From: Pontiella agarivorans
Lineage (GTDB): Bacteria > Verrucomicrobiota > Kiritimatiellia > Kiritimatiellales > Pontiellaceae
NCBI RefSeq assembly: GCF_034531395.1
Contig: NZ_JARVCO010000010.1
Coordinates: 620,001-684,000 of the forward strand
Length of the DNA: 64,000 nt
Reading direction: 5' to 3'
Part shown: one piece after another, positions 56,197-64,000 of the stretch
Layout: each line of letters begins with the position of its first letter
How positions within the stretch are numbered: position 1 is the first letter of the stretch
Translations under genes and position numbers: made by a program
The notes under the pieces: model-generated
What the model was told of the DNA's origin: nothing
The model's database searches: none
What the model saw: only the letters and a program-made list of their open reading frames with translations

Positions 56197-57821
56197 CCGT
56201 TGCGGTCTCCCATGGTTACCCGGAGCACTTCGCTCAGTGTGGTTTCACCGTCGGCTGCTTTACGGAGGCCGTCCTCCCGGAGGGTGCGCATGCCGCCGGC
56301 GGCAGCCGCGTTTCGCAGTTCGGCAGTGGAGGCCTTTCGGTAGATCAGCTCGCGCAGGGCATCATTGATCGCCATCAGTTCAAAAATACCTTTGCGGCCG
56401 TGATAGCCGGTATGGCCGCAGGCGGGGCAGCCTTCGCCTTTCCAGAGGCTGGAGACCGGCTCAGCGAGCTGTTGTTCGGTTGCGGAAGGTGCATAGGAAA
56501 CTTTACACGATCCGCAGATGGTGCGAACCAGTCGCTGGGCCATGATGCCGCGGACTGCGGATGAAATGAGAAAAGGTTTAATGCCGATGTCCGTCAGACG
56601 GGTGACCGCGCTTGGAGCATCGTTGGTGTGCAGGGTGCTGAGTACCAGATGTCCGGTGAGCGCTGCATTTACGGCAATCTCCGCCGTTTCCCGGTCGCGG
56701 ATTTCTCCGATCATAATGATATTTGGGGCCTGCCGCAGCATGGAGCGCAGGGCGGCGCTGAAGGTGAGGCCGATATCCGAGCGGACACGCACCTGGTTGA
56801 TGCCGTTCAACTGATACTCCACCGGATCCTCGACCGTGATGATTTTACGGTCCGGTTGGTTGAGGTGATTCAGGCAGGCATACAGCGAGGTGGTTTTCCC
56901 GGAGCCGGTCGGGCCGGTAACCAGCAGAATGCCGTCGGGGTACTGGATGAGACGCTGGAAGGTTTTATGGTCCTCTTCATGAAATCCAAGGTTTGGAAGT
57001 CCGAGCTGCAAGGTCTGCTTGTCGAGAATACGCATTACAATGCTTTCCCCGTGATTGGTCGGAATCGAGGAGACGCGCAGATCGAGCGGGCGGCCTTCGG
57101 CATTGATTTCAATTCGTCCGTCCTGCGGAAGCCGCTTTTCGGAAATTTTCATACCGGCCATGATTTTAATTCGGCTGATGACGGAGGGGTGCAGCCGCCG
57201 CGGCGGTCCTTCGACTTCCCGCAGGGCGCCGTCGATCCGGTAGCGAACCCGGAAGGTCGCGGAGAGCGGTTCAAGGTGGATATCGGATGCGCGTTGGTTG
57301 AAGCCTTCTGTTATCAGCAGGTTGACGAGTCTGATGACCGGTTCGTCATCACTTTGGACGGGGGGCTCTTCTTTTTTTTCCGGTATAGGCGTAGTGGGCT
57401 CGGAATAGAGCCGTTTAAGCGTCGCTTCGATTTGCTCCGGCAGGGCGGCCACGATTTCGACCGGTGTATCGAACAGGTAACGCAGGGTGTCAAGGGTTTC
57501 AATATCGGATGGATCTCCGAAAGCGAGTGTCAGGGCGGTCCCGGTTTTCCGGATTGGGACGGTGCGGTAGCGCAGGGCGATTTCCGGGTCGATCAGGTTT
57601 GCGGCGGATGAGGCAGGAACCGTTTCATCGAGTTCGATCTGTTCCATGCCGACATGGCGGGCCACATCTGAAAAAAGCATGTGCCTGGAGCAGTTTTCGT
57701 CCGCAAGCTGGTCTAGGAGATCTCCGGTTTCCGGTCCACATTGTTGCAGTGCGGTTTCAATCGTTTTCCGGCTGAACCGATTTCCAAGGATTTCCGCAAT
57801 ATAGTGATTATTCCGCATCAA
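56193..57821 (-). CDS. gspE: GspE/PilB-type assembly ATPase, first of two
   Basis: Paralogue of the next gene and first in the operon. The 542-aa protein has the same order of parts: N-terminal domain to about 160, a linker rich in E/P/K (TTPIPEKKEEPPV), Walker A GPTGSGKTTSLYACL near 300, Walker B PNIIMIGEIRDRETAEIA near 360, and zinc motif CGSCK ... GCPACGHTGYHG near 440-485. Both ATPases look catalytically complete, so neither is an obvious PilT retraction ATPase or a dead copy. A palindrome copy lies at 56984-56998. Confidence 0.93.
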   Translation of the reverse strand: MMRNNHYIAEILGNRFSRKTIETALQQCGPETGDLLDQLADENCSRHMLFSDVARHVGMEQIELDETVPASSAANLIDPEIALRYRTVPIRKTGTALTLAFGDPSDIETLDTLRYLFDTPVEIVAALPEQIEATLKRLYSEPTTPIPEKKEEPPVQSDDEPVIRLVNLLITEGFNQRASDIHLEPLSATFRVRYRIDGALREVEGPPRRLHPSVISRIKIMAGMKISEKRLPQDGRIEINAEGRPLDLRVSSIPTNHGESIVMRILDKQTLQLGLPNLGFHEEDHKTFQRLIQYPDGILLVTGPTGSGKTTSLYACLNHLNQPDRKIITVEDPVEYQLNGINQVRVRSDIGLTFSAALRSMLRQAPNIIMIGEIRDRETAEIAVNAALTGHLVLSTLHTNDAPSAVTRLTDIGIKPFLISSAVRGIMAQRLVRTICGSCKVSYAPSATEQQLAEPVSSLWKGEGCPACGHTGYHGRKGIFELMAINDALRELIYRKASTAELRNAAAAGGMRTLREDGLRKAADGETTLSEVLRVTMGDRNG

Positions 57822-57907
57822 TGAGGCCGCATCGTTAGGTGAGGAAAGAGGGTCTCACAGGAGATGGAGTGTTGTCAATCTGAGCGGTATCCGTCGTGTA
57901 TTTTGCA

Positions 57908-57941
57908 TAAAAAAGCCTCCCGCTCTGCTCGGGCGGGAGGC
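57908..57941 (-). terminator. Rho-independent terminator of the PEP-CTERM gene
   Basis: A 9-bp stem GCCTCCCGC (57915-57923) / GCGGGAGGC (57933-57941); on the minus strand it is followed by TTTTTTATGC. It ends the PEP-CTERM transcript 29 bases after its stop and shields the ATPase operon. Confidence 0.85.
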
Positions 57942-57969
57942 TGTGTAGAACAGCTGTTTTATTATCCGG

Positions 57970-58500
57970 TTACATCATCAGACGGCGGATAAAGAACAGC
58001 CCTCCGCCAACGAGGGCAATCAATCCGGCGGTTGCCGGCTCAGGGATGGCCTGAAAATTGACATAATCAACATTTACGCCGCCATTGTTGGAAGTATCTG
58101 CCCAGGCGAAATGGAAAACATCTCCGCTTTCGCCAGAGAGGTTGATGCTAATGGTTGTCCAGTCATCATATGATGCTGTTTTTGCAAAGAAAACGGTATC
58201 ACCCGCCGTGCTCAGCGGGGAGCCCGTTTCTTCGATGGAGATATGGAATTCTCCGGGATTGGTGCTGGCGGCAGCATAGCGCAGGACAATGTTGGTGAAC
58301 GCGGTATCAGCGGCGAGGGTAAAGCCGGAATTGTCCCGGTTATTGAGCGCGGTAAAACCGGCTCCGGTATATCCCGTATGGTCGGTTCTGATTTCTGTAT
58401 CACCGAACAGCGTTGCTGCACCGGATGCGGCATCAATAATTCCAGCCTGTGCAGCTCCTGTTACAGCAAGGACGGACAATATATAGATGATCTGTTTCAT
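57970..58500 (-). CDS. PEP-CTERM sorting-domain protein
   Basis: The 176-aa protein has a signal peptide (MKQIIYILSVLAVTGAAQA), a beta-rich central part, and the C-terminal sorting tail: PEPATAGLIALVGGGLFF then the basic end IRRLMM. In species with exosortase this tail is recognised and removed at the membrane, sending the protein to the surface or exopolysaccharide layer. The central part (NREN-like strands with FTLAADTAFTNIVLRYAA) belongs to no recognised enzyme family. No exosortase gene lies in the window. Confidence 0.85.
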   Translation of the reverse strand: MKQIIYILSVLAVTGAAQAGIIDAASGAATLFGDTEIRTDHTGYTGAGFTALNNRDNSGFTLAADTAFTNIVLRYAAASTNPGEFHISIEETGSPLSTAGDTVFFAKTASYDDWTTISINLSGESGDVFHFAWADTSNNGGVNVDYVNFQAIPEPATAGLIALVGGGLFFIRRLMM

Positions 58501-58890
58501 TTTATTCCTTTAGGTTTTCTTTTCAGGTGTAGTTTTTTTTGCCGATGTGCCGTTTAGCAGATTGGAGGCCAAGGTTGTGTGATATGCTGTGAAGCGGTAA
58601 AAGCTTATCATAAAACTAACAAATCGATTGATGAGCAGCAGGGCCGGGTTGATCAGTCGGCGGGGTTTTATGCAGTTCTGATAAAAAATCCGGATTTTGA
58701 AATAAAGCAACCGCGCTGGATATGCCTTCTGTTTTTTCTCATCTTCTGTGAAGCATCTGGATATACGCAGGCAGAGTCAGGAGCGTTGTTTAAATGGATG
58801 ATTTTTCAGTCTGCTGGGTGTGCCGGGGAGCGGACGAATTTGCCCTGTTTCTTAAATAAGTGTAATGTGATCGGTTTTAATGGAGATGTC
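58501..58890. promoter_or_regulatory. Divergent intergenic region, PEP-CTERM gene and histidine kinase
   Basis: 390 bases with no certain gene. The kinase frame stays open upstream to 58579 and would encode a further 104 residues, including a hydrophobic stretch (WICLLFFLIFCEA). There is no ribosome site for that start and the composition is AT-rich, so I treat it as leader DNA. Promoters of both genes should be here; none is clear. Confidence 0.4.
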
Positions 58891-60600
58891 ATGAGTGAAA
58901 AAACGGGGTTAATGAATAAAACACGGCTGGCTTTGATGCTGGGGCTTGTTCTGTTGGCGGGATTCATGACCATGAGTATTGCGGGGTATTATGTTTCCAA
59001 GGCTAATATCCGCGAAGCTGTACGAAATCATGAGCTGCCGCTGGCGAGTGATAATATCCATTCTGAAATCCAGCGCATTCTGCTGCCTCCGCTGAACATT
59101 TCAGAAACCATGGCCAACAGTGTTTTTCTACGCGACTGGGTGCTGGACGGGGAACAGGATGTCGAGCGAATCATTGACTACCTGAGCCGCATTCAGTCCA
59201 AGCAGGGGATGACTTCGGCCTTTTTAGTTTCAGAAAAAACGCGGAACTATTATTCCCATAAAGGTCTGCGTAATCAGATTGATCCGGAGGGCGAGGATGT
59301 CTGGTATGCCCGGTGTCGCGATGCCAGGACGGATTTTGAAATCAATGCCGACATTGATATGCATGTGAGTAACCGGCTGACGTTGTTTATCAATTATAAG
59401 GTCTATGATTATGACGGGAATTTTATCGGTGTTGCAGGGGTGGCTGAACGGATCGAATCGATTGAAGCGCTGATTCAGCATTTTAAATCGCGCTACCGTA
59501 AAACCATCTATTTTGCAAACCCGGACGGGCGGGTGGCCTACTCGGTCGGGGAAGATATTGATCCATTAAGCAAGCCCATGTTAAGCGAGTATTTGGCCTC
59601 AAAGCAGCTTGCTGGCCGGATACTTTCTCAGCCGTCTACGCAGCTGGAATACAGCCGGAATGGACGGAATCTACTGTTGAATGCCCGCTATCTGCCGGAA
59701 CTGGGCTGGTACCTGCTGGTGGAGGAGGATGTCGATATGAGCACGGCGCATCTGAAGGGAATTCTGGCGGCGAATCTCTCGGTCTGTATTGTTCTGACTG
59801 CATTGGTGTTGGCTGTGGTATATCTGGCGGGACAGCAGTATCAGCGTAGGCTTCTCGGTCAGCATGAGCAGGTGTTGCTGATGGCTGATGAGCTGGAAGG
59901 CCGCAACGATGAGCTCGAACGGCTGCATCATGAAAAGGATGAGTTTATGAAAATCGTCGTTCACGATCTGAAAACGCCGTTGAGCGGCATGATCGGAATG
60001 GCCCGGCTCATTCACGATGAATCCGATCTCACGATAGTGTACGACCTGGCTAAACGCTGTGAGGAGGCGGGGGAGGATATGATTGCACTGATCCAGAATC
60101 TGTTGAATCTCAAGTCGCTGGAATCCCCCGTACTCCCGCCCGTCGAACCGCTGGACCTTAATGATGTGCTGGATGCGGTATGGGCCGATTGCGAGACGCA
60201 TGCGCAGTCGAAAGCTATTCGCATGAATAAAGACACAGGCTTTGGTTCCATCATGATCCACGCCAGTGCACCCTGGGCTCAGTCCATTCTTGAGAATCTG
60301 GTTTCAAATGCGATTAAATTCAGCCCCGAAGGTTCGGTCGTAACCGTTCGGGTCGTCTCTTCGAAGTCTTTGGTGCGAATCTGGGTGGAAGATCAGGGGC
60401 CGGGGATTCTTCCGGAGGAACTGGGCCGGCTTTTTCAGCAGTTTTCCCGTCTCAGCAGCCGGCCAACCGGCGGGGAGCGGTCCAGCGGTCTCGGACTGTA
60501 TGTCGTTAAGACCATGGCGGATAAGCTGGGGGGACGAGTGGGTGTTGAGAGCGAGCCGGGCTCCGGCAGCCGGTTTTGGGTTGAATTTCCTCTGGGGTGA
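58891..60600 (+). CDS. Sensor histidine kinase with dCache-type extracellular domain
   Basis: Membrane signal sensor that autophosphorylates and passes phosphate to a response regulator not encoded nearby. From ATG 58891 (GGAG site 6 bases upstream) the product has 569 aa. It has a membrane helix near 10-32, a periplasmic double-Cache-like domain to about 285 (LSRIQSKQGMTSAFLVSEK, then YYSHKGLRNQI), and a second helix near 296-318. A coiled linker leads to HisKA with HDLKTPLSGM and phospho-acceptor His358. The ATPase domain has N box LENLVSNAIKFS, G1 DQGPGIL and G2 SSGLGLYVVKTM. The ligand is unknown; Cache domains usually bind small organic acids or amino acids. Confidence 0.88.
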   Translation: MSEKTGLMNKTRLALMLGLVLLAGFMTMSIAGYYVSKANIREAVRNHELPLASDNIHSEIQRILLPPLNISETMANSVFLRDWVLDGEQDVERIIDYLSRIQSKQGMTSAFLVSEKTRNYYSHKGLRNQIDPEGEDVWYARCRDARTDFEINADIDMHVSNRLTLFINYKVYDYDGNFIGVAGVAERIESIEALIQHFKSRYRKTIYFANPDGRVAYSVGEDIDPLSKPMLSEYLASKQLAGRILSQPSTQLEYSRNGRNLLLNARYLPELGWYLLVEEDVDMSTAHLKGILAANLSVCIVLTALVLAVVYLAGQQYQRRLLGQHEQVLLMADELEGRNDELERLHHEKDEFMKIVVHDLKTPLSGMIGMARLIHDESDLTIVYDLAKRCEEAGEDMIALIQNLLNLKSLESPVLPPVEPLDLNDVLDAVWADCETHAQSKAIRMNKDTGFGSIMIHASAPWAQSILENLVSNAIKFSPEGSVVTVRVVSSKSLVRIWVEDQGPGILPEELGRLFQQFSRLSSRPTGGERSSGLGLYVVKTMADKLGGRVGVESEPGSGSRFWVEFPLG

Positions 60601-60622
60601 CCTGCTCGAAGGTTGACGTGTG

Positions 60623-60655
60623 GGCAAAAGAAAACCCCGGTGGGTTAAGCCGGGG
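60623..60655 (-). terminator. Possible terminator, minus strand
   Basis: Stem CCCCGG (60635-60640) / CCGGGG (60650-60655), with TTTTCTTTT following on the minus strand. It could back up the fusA terminator or, poorly, end the kinase transcript. The remaining bases to 60820 show no feature. Confidence 0.45.
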
Positions 60656-60820
60656 CGGAGTAATAAAGGGCGAAGTGGGTTAATCTACCGCCCGGTAAAA
60701 CTGTTGGGTTCATAATGTAATACGTGGGCTGTCCCGGGAGCGTTACTCAAAAGGTGTGTTTTTTTTATTTTTGTGAGGAGTTTTGCCGGGGCAGGTAAGA
60801 CGGACAGTCTTCGGATACAG

Positions 60821-60848
60821 AAAAAGGCCGCCCTAGGGCGACCTTTTC
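60821..60848 (-). terminator. Rho-independent terminator of fusA
   Basis: An 11-bp stem AAAGGCCGCCC (60823-60833) / GGGCGACCTTT (60836-60846) with a G-T pair; on the minus strand it is followed by a T-run (TTTTTC). It lies 20 bases after the fusA stop. Confidence 0.8.
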
Positions 60849-60867
60849 TGCATCAAATAGGCTGTGC

Positions 60868-62952
60868 TTATTTGATTTTTCCTTCAGCGCGGCGTTTTTC
60901 AACCACTTCGTTCGCGATGTTGATCGGAACAGCTTCGTAGTGTTCAAAGGTCATGGAGAACGACGCACGTCCCTGGGTGAGGGAGCGGATGGTGTTCGAG
61001 TAACCGAACATTTCGCTCAGCGGAACGAATCCTTTGACGATCTTCATGCCGCCACGCTCATCCATAGACTCAATGCGTCCGCGACGCTGAGCGATGGTGG
61101 AGTTGCAGGGGCCCATGAATTCTTCCGGCGTGGTGATCTCGATGGCCATGATCGGCTCGAGCAGCTGCGGGTTGCCTTTCATGAACAGTTCTTTAAAGCC
61201 CTGGCGACCGGCGATCTGGAACGCGAAGTCGGAGGAGTCCACGTCATGGTAGGAACCATCAGTCAGCGTGACTTTCATATCCACAACCGGATAACCGGCA
61301 AACGGACCGGCTTCCAGAGCCTGAATAACACCTTTTTCAACGGACGGAATGAATTCGGAAGGAATGCGTCCGCCGACGACTTTGTTTTCGAACTCGAAAC
61401 CATCGCCCGGTTTGCCCGGCTCGACCGACATAACAACGTGGCCGTATTGACCGCGGCCACCGGACTGCTTGGAGTGTTTGTAGGAACCTTCCGCCGGTGA
61501 GGTTGCTGTTTCACGGTAGGCCACTTCCGGACGGCCTACTTCAGCCACAACGCCGAATTCACGTTTCAGACGGTCAACGATGATTTCGAGGTGAAGCTCA
61601 CCCATGCCGGCAATAATTGTTTCGCTGGTTTCATGGTCGAAGGCGACTGTGAATGTCGGGTCTTCGTCGGCCAGACGATGCAGGGCTTCGCCCAGTTTTT
61701 CGTTGTCGGCGTTGGATTCCGGTTTAATGGAGATCGAGATCACCGGTGCCGGGAAATCCATGGATTCGAGGAAGATCTCGTTGTCTTTTTCGCAGAGTGT
61801 ATCCCCGGTCTTGGTTTCCGCAAGGCCTGCAACGGCTACGATGTCACCGGCCACGGCTACGTCGAGCGCTTCCTGACGGTTGGAGTGCATGCGGAGCAGA
61901 CGGCCAATACGCTGTTTCTTCTGCTGGGAAGAGTTCCAGATGCTGGTTCCGGCCGTCATGGTACCGGAATAAATACGCAGATAGGTCAGTTTGCCCATGT
62001 GCTTATCGGACATAATTTTGAAGGCCAGAGCAGAGAACACTTCGTTGTCATCCACTTTGCGCTGATTGTCCGGATTCTTGGTGCAGATGATCGGCGGAAT
62101 TTCGTTCGGGGCCGGCAGGATTTTGATGACGCCGTCAAGCACCTGCTGAACGCCTTTGTTTTTGAAGGCGGATCCGCAGTAGACCGGCACCACCTGCCGG
62201 GCACAGGTGGCCTTGCGGAGGATGCCCCAGATTTCGTCTTCGGAGAGGTCGCCTTCTTCGAAATATTTTTCGAGCAGCTCTTCGTCCATTTCAGCACATT
62301 TTTCAACGAGGTTGTTGCGCCATTCTTTTGCGTTTTCGAGCAGGTCGTCCGGAATATCGATTTCGTCCCACTCAGCACCCTTGGCATCGTCGTTGAAAAT
62401 CAGGGCTTTCATCGTGATGAGGTCGATGACGCCTTTAAAGTCGTCGGAAGCACCGATCGGAATAACCACCGGAACAGCGTTGGCTCCCAGCATATTCTGG
62501 ATGCCGTCAACCACAGCGTAGAAATCGGCGCCGATACGGTCCATTTTGTTTACGAAAGCGATTTTCGGCACTTCGTAGCGTTCGGACTGGTGCCAAACGG
62601 TTTCGGACTGTGGCTGAACGCCGCCGACTGCGCAGTAGAGGGCAATCGCGCCGTCAAGTACGCGCAGGGCGCGTTCCACTTCCATCGTGAAGTCCACGTG
62701 GCCGGGGGTGTCGATGATGGAAATCATGTGGTCCTTCCACATGCAGGTGGTCGCCGCCGAAGTGATGGTGATGCCGCGTTCCTGTTCCTGTTCCATCCAG
62801 TCCATGGTTGCGGCACCGTCGTGTACCTCACCGATTTTATGGGAACGGCCTGTGTAATACAGAATACGTTCGGATACGGTTGTTTTACCGGCGTCAATAT
62901 GCGCCATAATGCCGATGTTACGGACTTTACTTAATGGAACTGTTCTAGCCAT
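60868..62952 (-). CDS. fusA: Elongation factor G
   Basis: Translocation GTPase of protein synthesis. The 694-aa protein has the G-domain motifs [14 protein letters not shown] (P loop), [37 protein letters not shown], and the C-terminal domains ([32 protein letters not shown]). A GAGGAAGAG ribosome site precedes the ATG. It is a single-gene unit away from the str operon and has its own terminator. A second EF-G elsewhere in the genome would not be surprising. Confidence 0.95.
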   Translation of the reverse strand: MARTVPLSKVRNIGIMAHIDAGKTTVSERILYYTGRSHKIGEVHDGAATMDWMEQEQERGITITSAATTCMWKDHMISIIDTPGHVDFTMEVERALRVLDGAIALYCAVGGVQPQSETVWHQSERYEVPKIAFVNKMDRIGADFYAVVDGIQNMLGANAVPVVIPIGASDDFKGVIDLITMKALIFNDDAKGAEWDEIDIPDDLLENAKEWRNNLVEKCAEMDEELLEKYFEEGDLSEDEIWGILRKATCARQVVPVYCGSAFKNKGVQQVLDGVIKILPAPNEIPPIICTKNPDNQRKVDDNEVFSALAFKIMSDKHMGKLTYLRIYSGTMTAGTSIWNSSQQKKQRIGRLLRMHSNRQEALDVAVAGDIVAVAGLAETKTGDTLCEKDNEIFLESMDFPAPVISISIKPESNADNEKLGEALHRLADEDPTFTVAFDHETSETIIAGMGELHLEIIVDRLKREFGVVAEVGRPEVAYRETATSPAEGSYKHSKQSGGRGQYGHVVMSVEPGKPGDGFEFENKVVGGRIPSEFIPSVEKGVIQALEAGPFAGYPVVDMKVTLTDGSYHDVDSSDFAFQIAGRQGFKELFMKGNPQLLEPIMAIEITTPEEFMGPCNSTIAQRRGRIESMDERGGMKIVKGFVPLSEMFGYSNTIRSLTQGRASFSMTFEHYEAVPINIANEVVEKRRAEGKIK

Positions 62953-63171
62953 TGCTCTTCCTCGTTAATAATTACCTGAAAAAAACGCGCCGCATTCGGC
63001 ACCTGATCAGAAAGTCAAAAATTGTTCTAACCTATAAAGGCGCGCAAATATGCCCATTGGCTTTCATACCTTCAAGGTATAATTCGTTAAAAGTTGGTAA
63101 TTCGGGGCATACGCATTTTCGCGGAATATTTCTCGAGACCGCCGGTTGGTTCCGCTTTACTGCCGCGCATT

Positions 63172-63948
63172 ATGTTTATTGATTCCCATGTCCATTTTGA
63201 CCGTTTCGAAAAAGACGGCACGCTTGACGAGGTTTTGGCCGCGGCAAAAGAGGCCGGTGTTCTGGAAATGATCGCCATCGGCGGATCGGCCGAGGCGAAT
63301 GAACGTTCGGCCCGCCTCGCCGGTGAATATGCCGGACAAATTTTCGGCTGCGCGGGCTATGACCGCGACGAAGCTGAAAAGGATCTCGATTTTGATGCGC
63401 TGCGTGAGCTGCTCGGGCATCCGCCGGTGAAGGCCGTCGGCGAAACCGGGCTGGATTATTATTATACTGCGGACACGGCCGAGGCGCAGAAAAAACTGTT
63501 TAACGAAAACCTGGCGCTGGCGGTCGAATTTGAAAAGCCGGTGGTGGTGCATTCGCGCGATGCCGACGAAGACACGATTGATCTGTTGCGCGATTTTTCC
63601 AATGCCTGGAAGGGCGATGAGCTGCGCCGCGGTGTGCTGCACTGTTTTACGCGCGATGAAAAATTTGCCCGTGCAGTGCTCGATTTGGGGTTTTATGTGA
63701 GTTTCAGCGGGATCATGACCTTTAATAATGCCGGTCCGCTGCGCGAGGTGGTGCAGCATGTGCCCGATGATCGACTGCTGATCGAAACGGATTCGCCGTA
63801 TCTGGCGCCGGTGCCGATGCGCGGTAACCGGTGTGAGCCGGCTTTTGTGGTTCATACGGCTGAAAAACTTGCGGAACTCAAGGGGTATTCGTTAGGCTCC
63901 GTGGCAGAATTAACCGCAAAAAATGCGCGTACCCTGTTTGCGCTCTAA
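63172..63948 (+). CDS. tatD: TatD-family metal-dependent DNase
   Basis: TIM-barrel hydrolase of 258 aa. Motifs: MFIDSHVHFDRF at the start (His-x-His), GETGLDYYY near 106, KPVVVHSRDAD near 129, VLHCFTRDE near 157, and ETDSPYLAPVPMRG near 205. The ATG at 63172 is preferred to an open frame starting 26 codons earlier, because the conserved barrel strand begins exactly there. Divergent from fusA across a 219-base gap. Confidence 0.9.
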   Translation: MFIDSHVHFDRFEKDGTLDEVLAAAKEAGVLEMIAIGGSAEANERSARLAGEYAGQIFGCAGYDRDEAEKDLDFDALRELLGHPPVKAVGETGLDYYYTADTAEAQKKLFNENLALAVEFEKPVVVHSRDADEDTIDLLRDFSNAWKGDELRRGVLHCFTRDEKFARAVLDLGFYVSFSGIMTFNNAGPLREVVQHVPDDRLLIETDSPYLAPVPMRGNRCEPAFVVHTAEKLAELKGYSLGSVAELTAKNARTLFAL

Positions 63949-63967
63949 TGACTTCTAAGGGGTGAAG

Positions 63968-64000
63968 ATGAAAATTTTAATGATGATTCTGGCAGTTGCC
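63968..64000 (+). CDS. Start of an exported protein, cut by window end
   Basis: Only eleven codons are present (MKILMMILAVA), the beginning of a signal peptide, with AAGGGGTG just before the ATG. It starts 20 bases after tatD. The product cannot be named. Confidence 0.5.
   Translation, partial: MKILMMILAVA

Noticed and set aside
58579-58890. Longer N-terminus for the histidine kinase
   Set aside because: The frame is open, but there is no ribosome site, composition is AT-rich, and the normal first membrane helix starts just after ATG 58891.
61591-62934. 447-codon plus-strand open frame
   Set aside because: Antisense shadow of fusA, which has full EF-G motifs.

Overview
The window looks like chromosome of a free-living Gram-negative bacterium, most likely from Kiritimatiellota (Pontiella-like) within the PVC group. 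The taxon is an inference. It rests on very large signal-peptide proteins with Ca-binding D-x-D-x-D-G repeats and similar C-terminal ends, a PEP-CTERM protein, a decayed gene start of the QYAID-W-x-x-DGGGG type, BamA and RND pumps (outer membrane), and moderately high GC. No tRNA, rRNA, complete IS element, prophage or CRISPR array was seen.

Layout. 1-3620: a classic translation/replication run (L25 tail, pth, rpsF, ssb, rpsR, rplI, dnaB), then bamA. 6.0-12.4 kb: a YhcH/NanQ-like protein, ligA, a UDP-sugar pyrophosphorylase resembling plant enzymes, and a Na/Pi symporter with a PhoU domain. 12.4-24.7 kb: a leftward three-gene operon of giant exported proteins (about 1900, 1050 and 1140 aa). 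25.0-31.9 kb: a DUF1573 protein, then an uncharacterised operon of an LCAT-like esterase, a lipoprotein and a 1334-aa membrane protein. 31.9-39.6 kb: a leftward copper-efflux operon (CsoR, double-YHS protein, CusC, CusB, CusA) with a visible CsoR-type operator in its promoter. 39.6-42.9 kb: a decayed stretch holding remnants of DNA-repair genes and exported proteins around one intact exported protein. 42.9-50.7 kb: trpS, scpA, scpB, pheA, an M42-like peptidase, leuA behind a leader-peptide attenuator, and aroE. 50.7-57.8 kb: prepilin peptidase, rpsU, a CbiX-type chelatase, and a type IV pilus/type II secretion operon with two tandem GspE/PilB ATPases. 57.9-64.0 kb: a PEP-CTERM protein, a sensor histidine kinase, fusA, tatD and the start of one more exported protein.

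The strongest unexplained signal is a dispersed 15-bp palindrome, TTCCAA-NNN-TTGGAA. Four copies are perfect and about a dozen more have one mismatch. They lie both between genes and inside genes, in different reading frames, so the constraint appears to act on DNA and not protein. Two copies sit exactly between a stop codon and its terminator, and one lies inside a candidate promoter in front of the leucine leader. The best candidate for an undescribed protein system is the esterase/lipoprotein/giant membrane protein operon at 25766-31917. The three-gene giant exported operon comes second.
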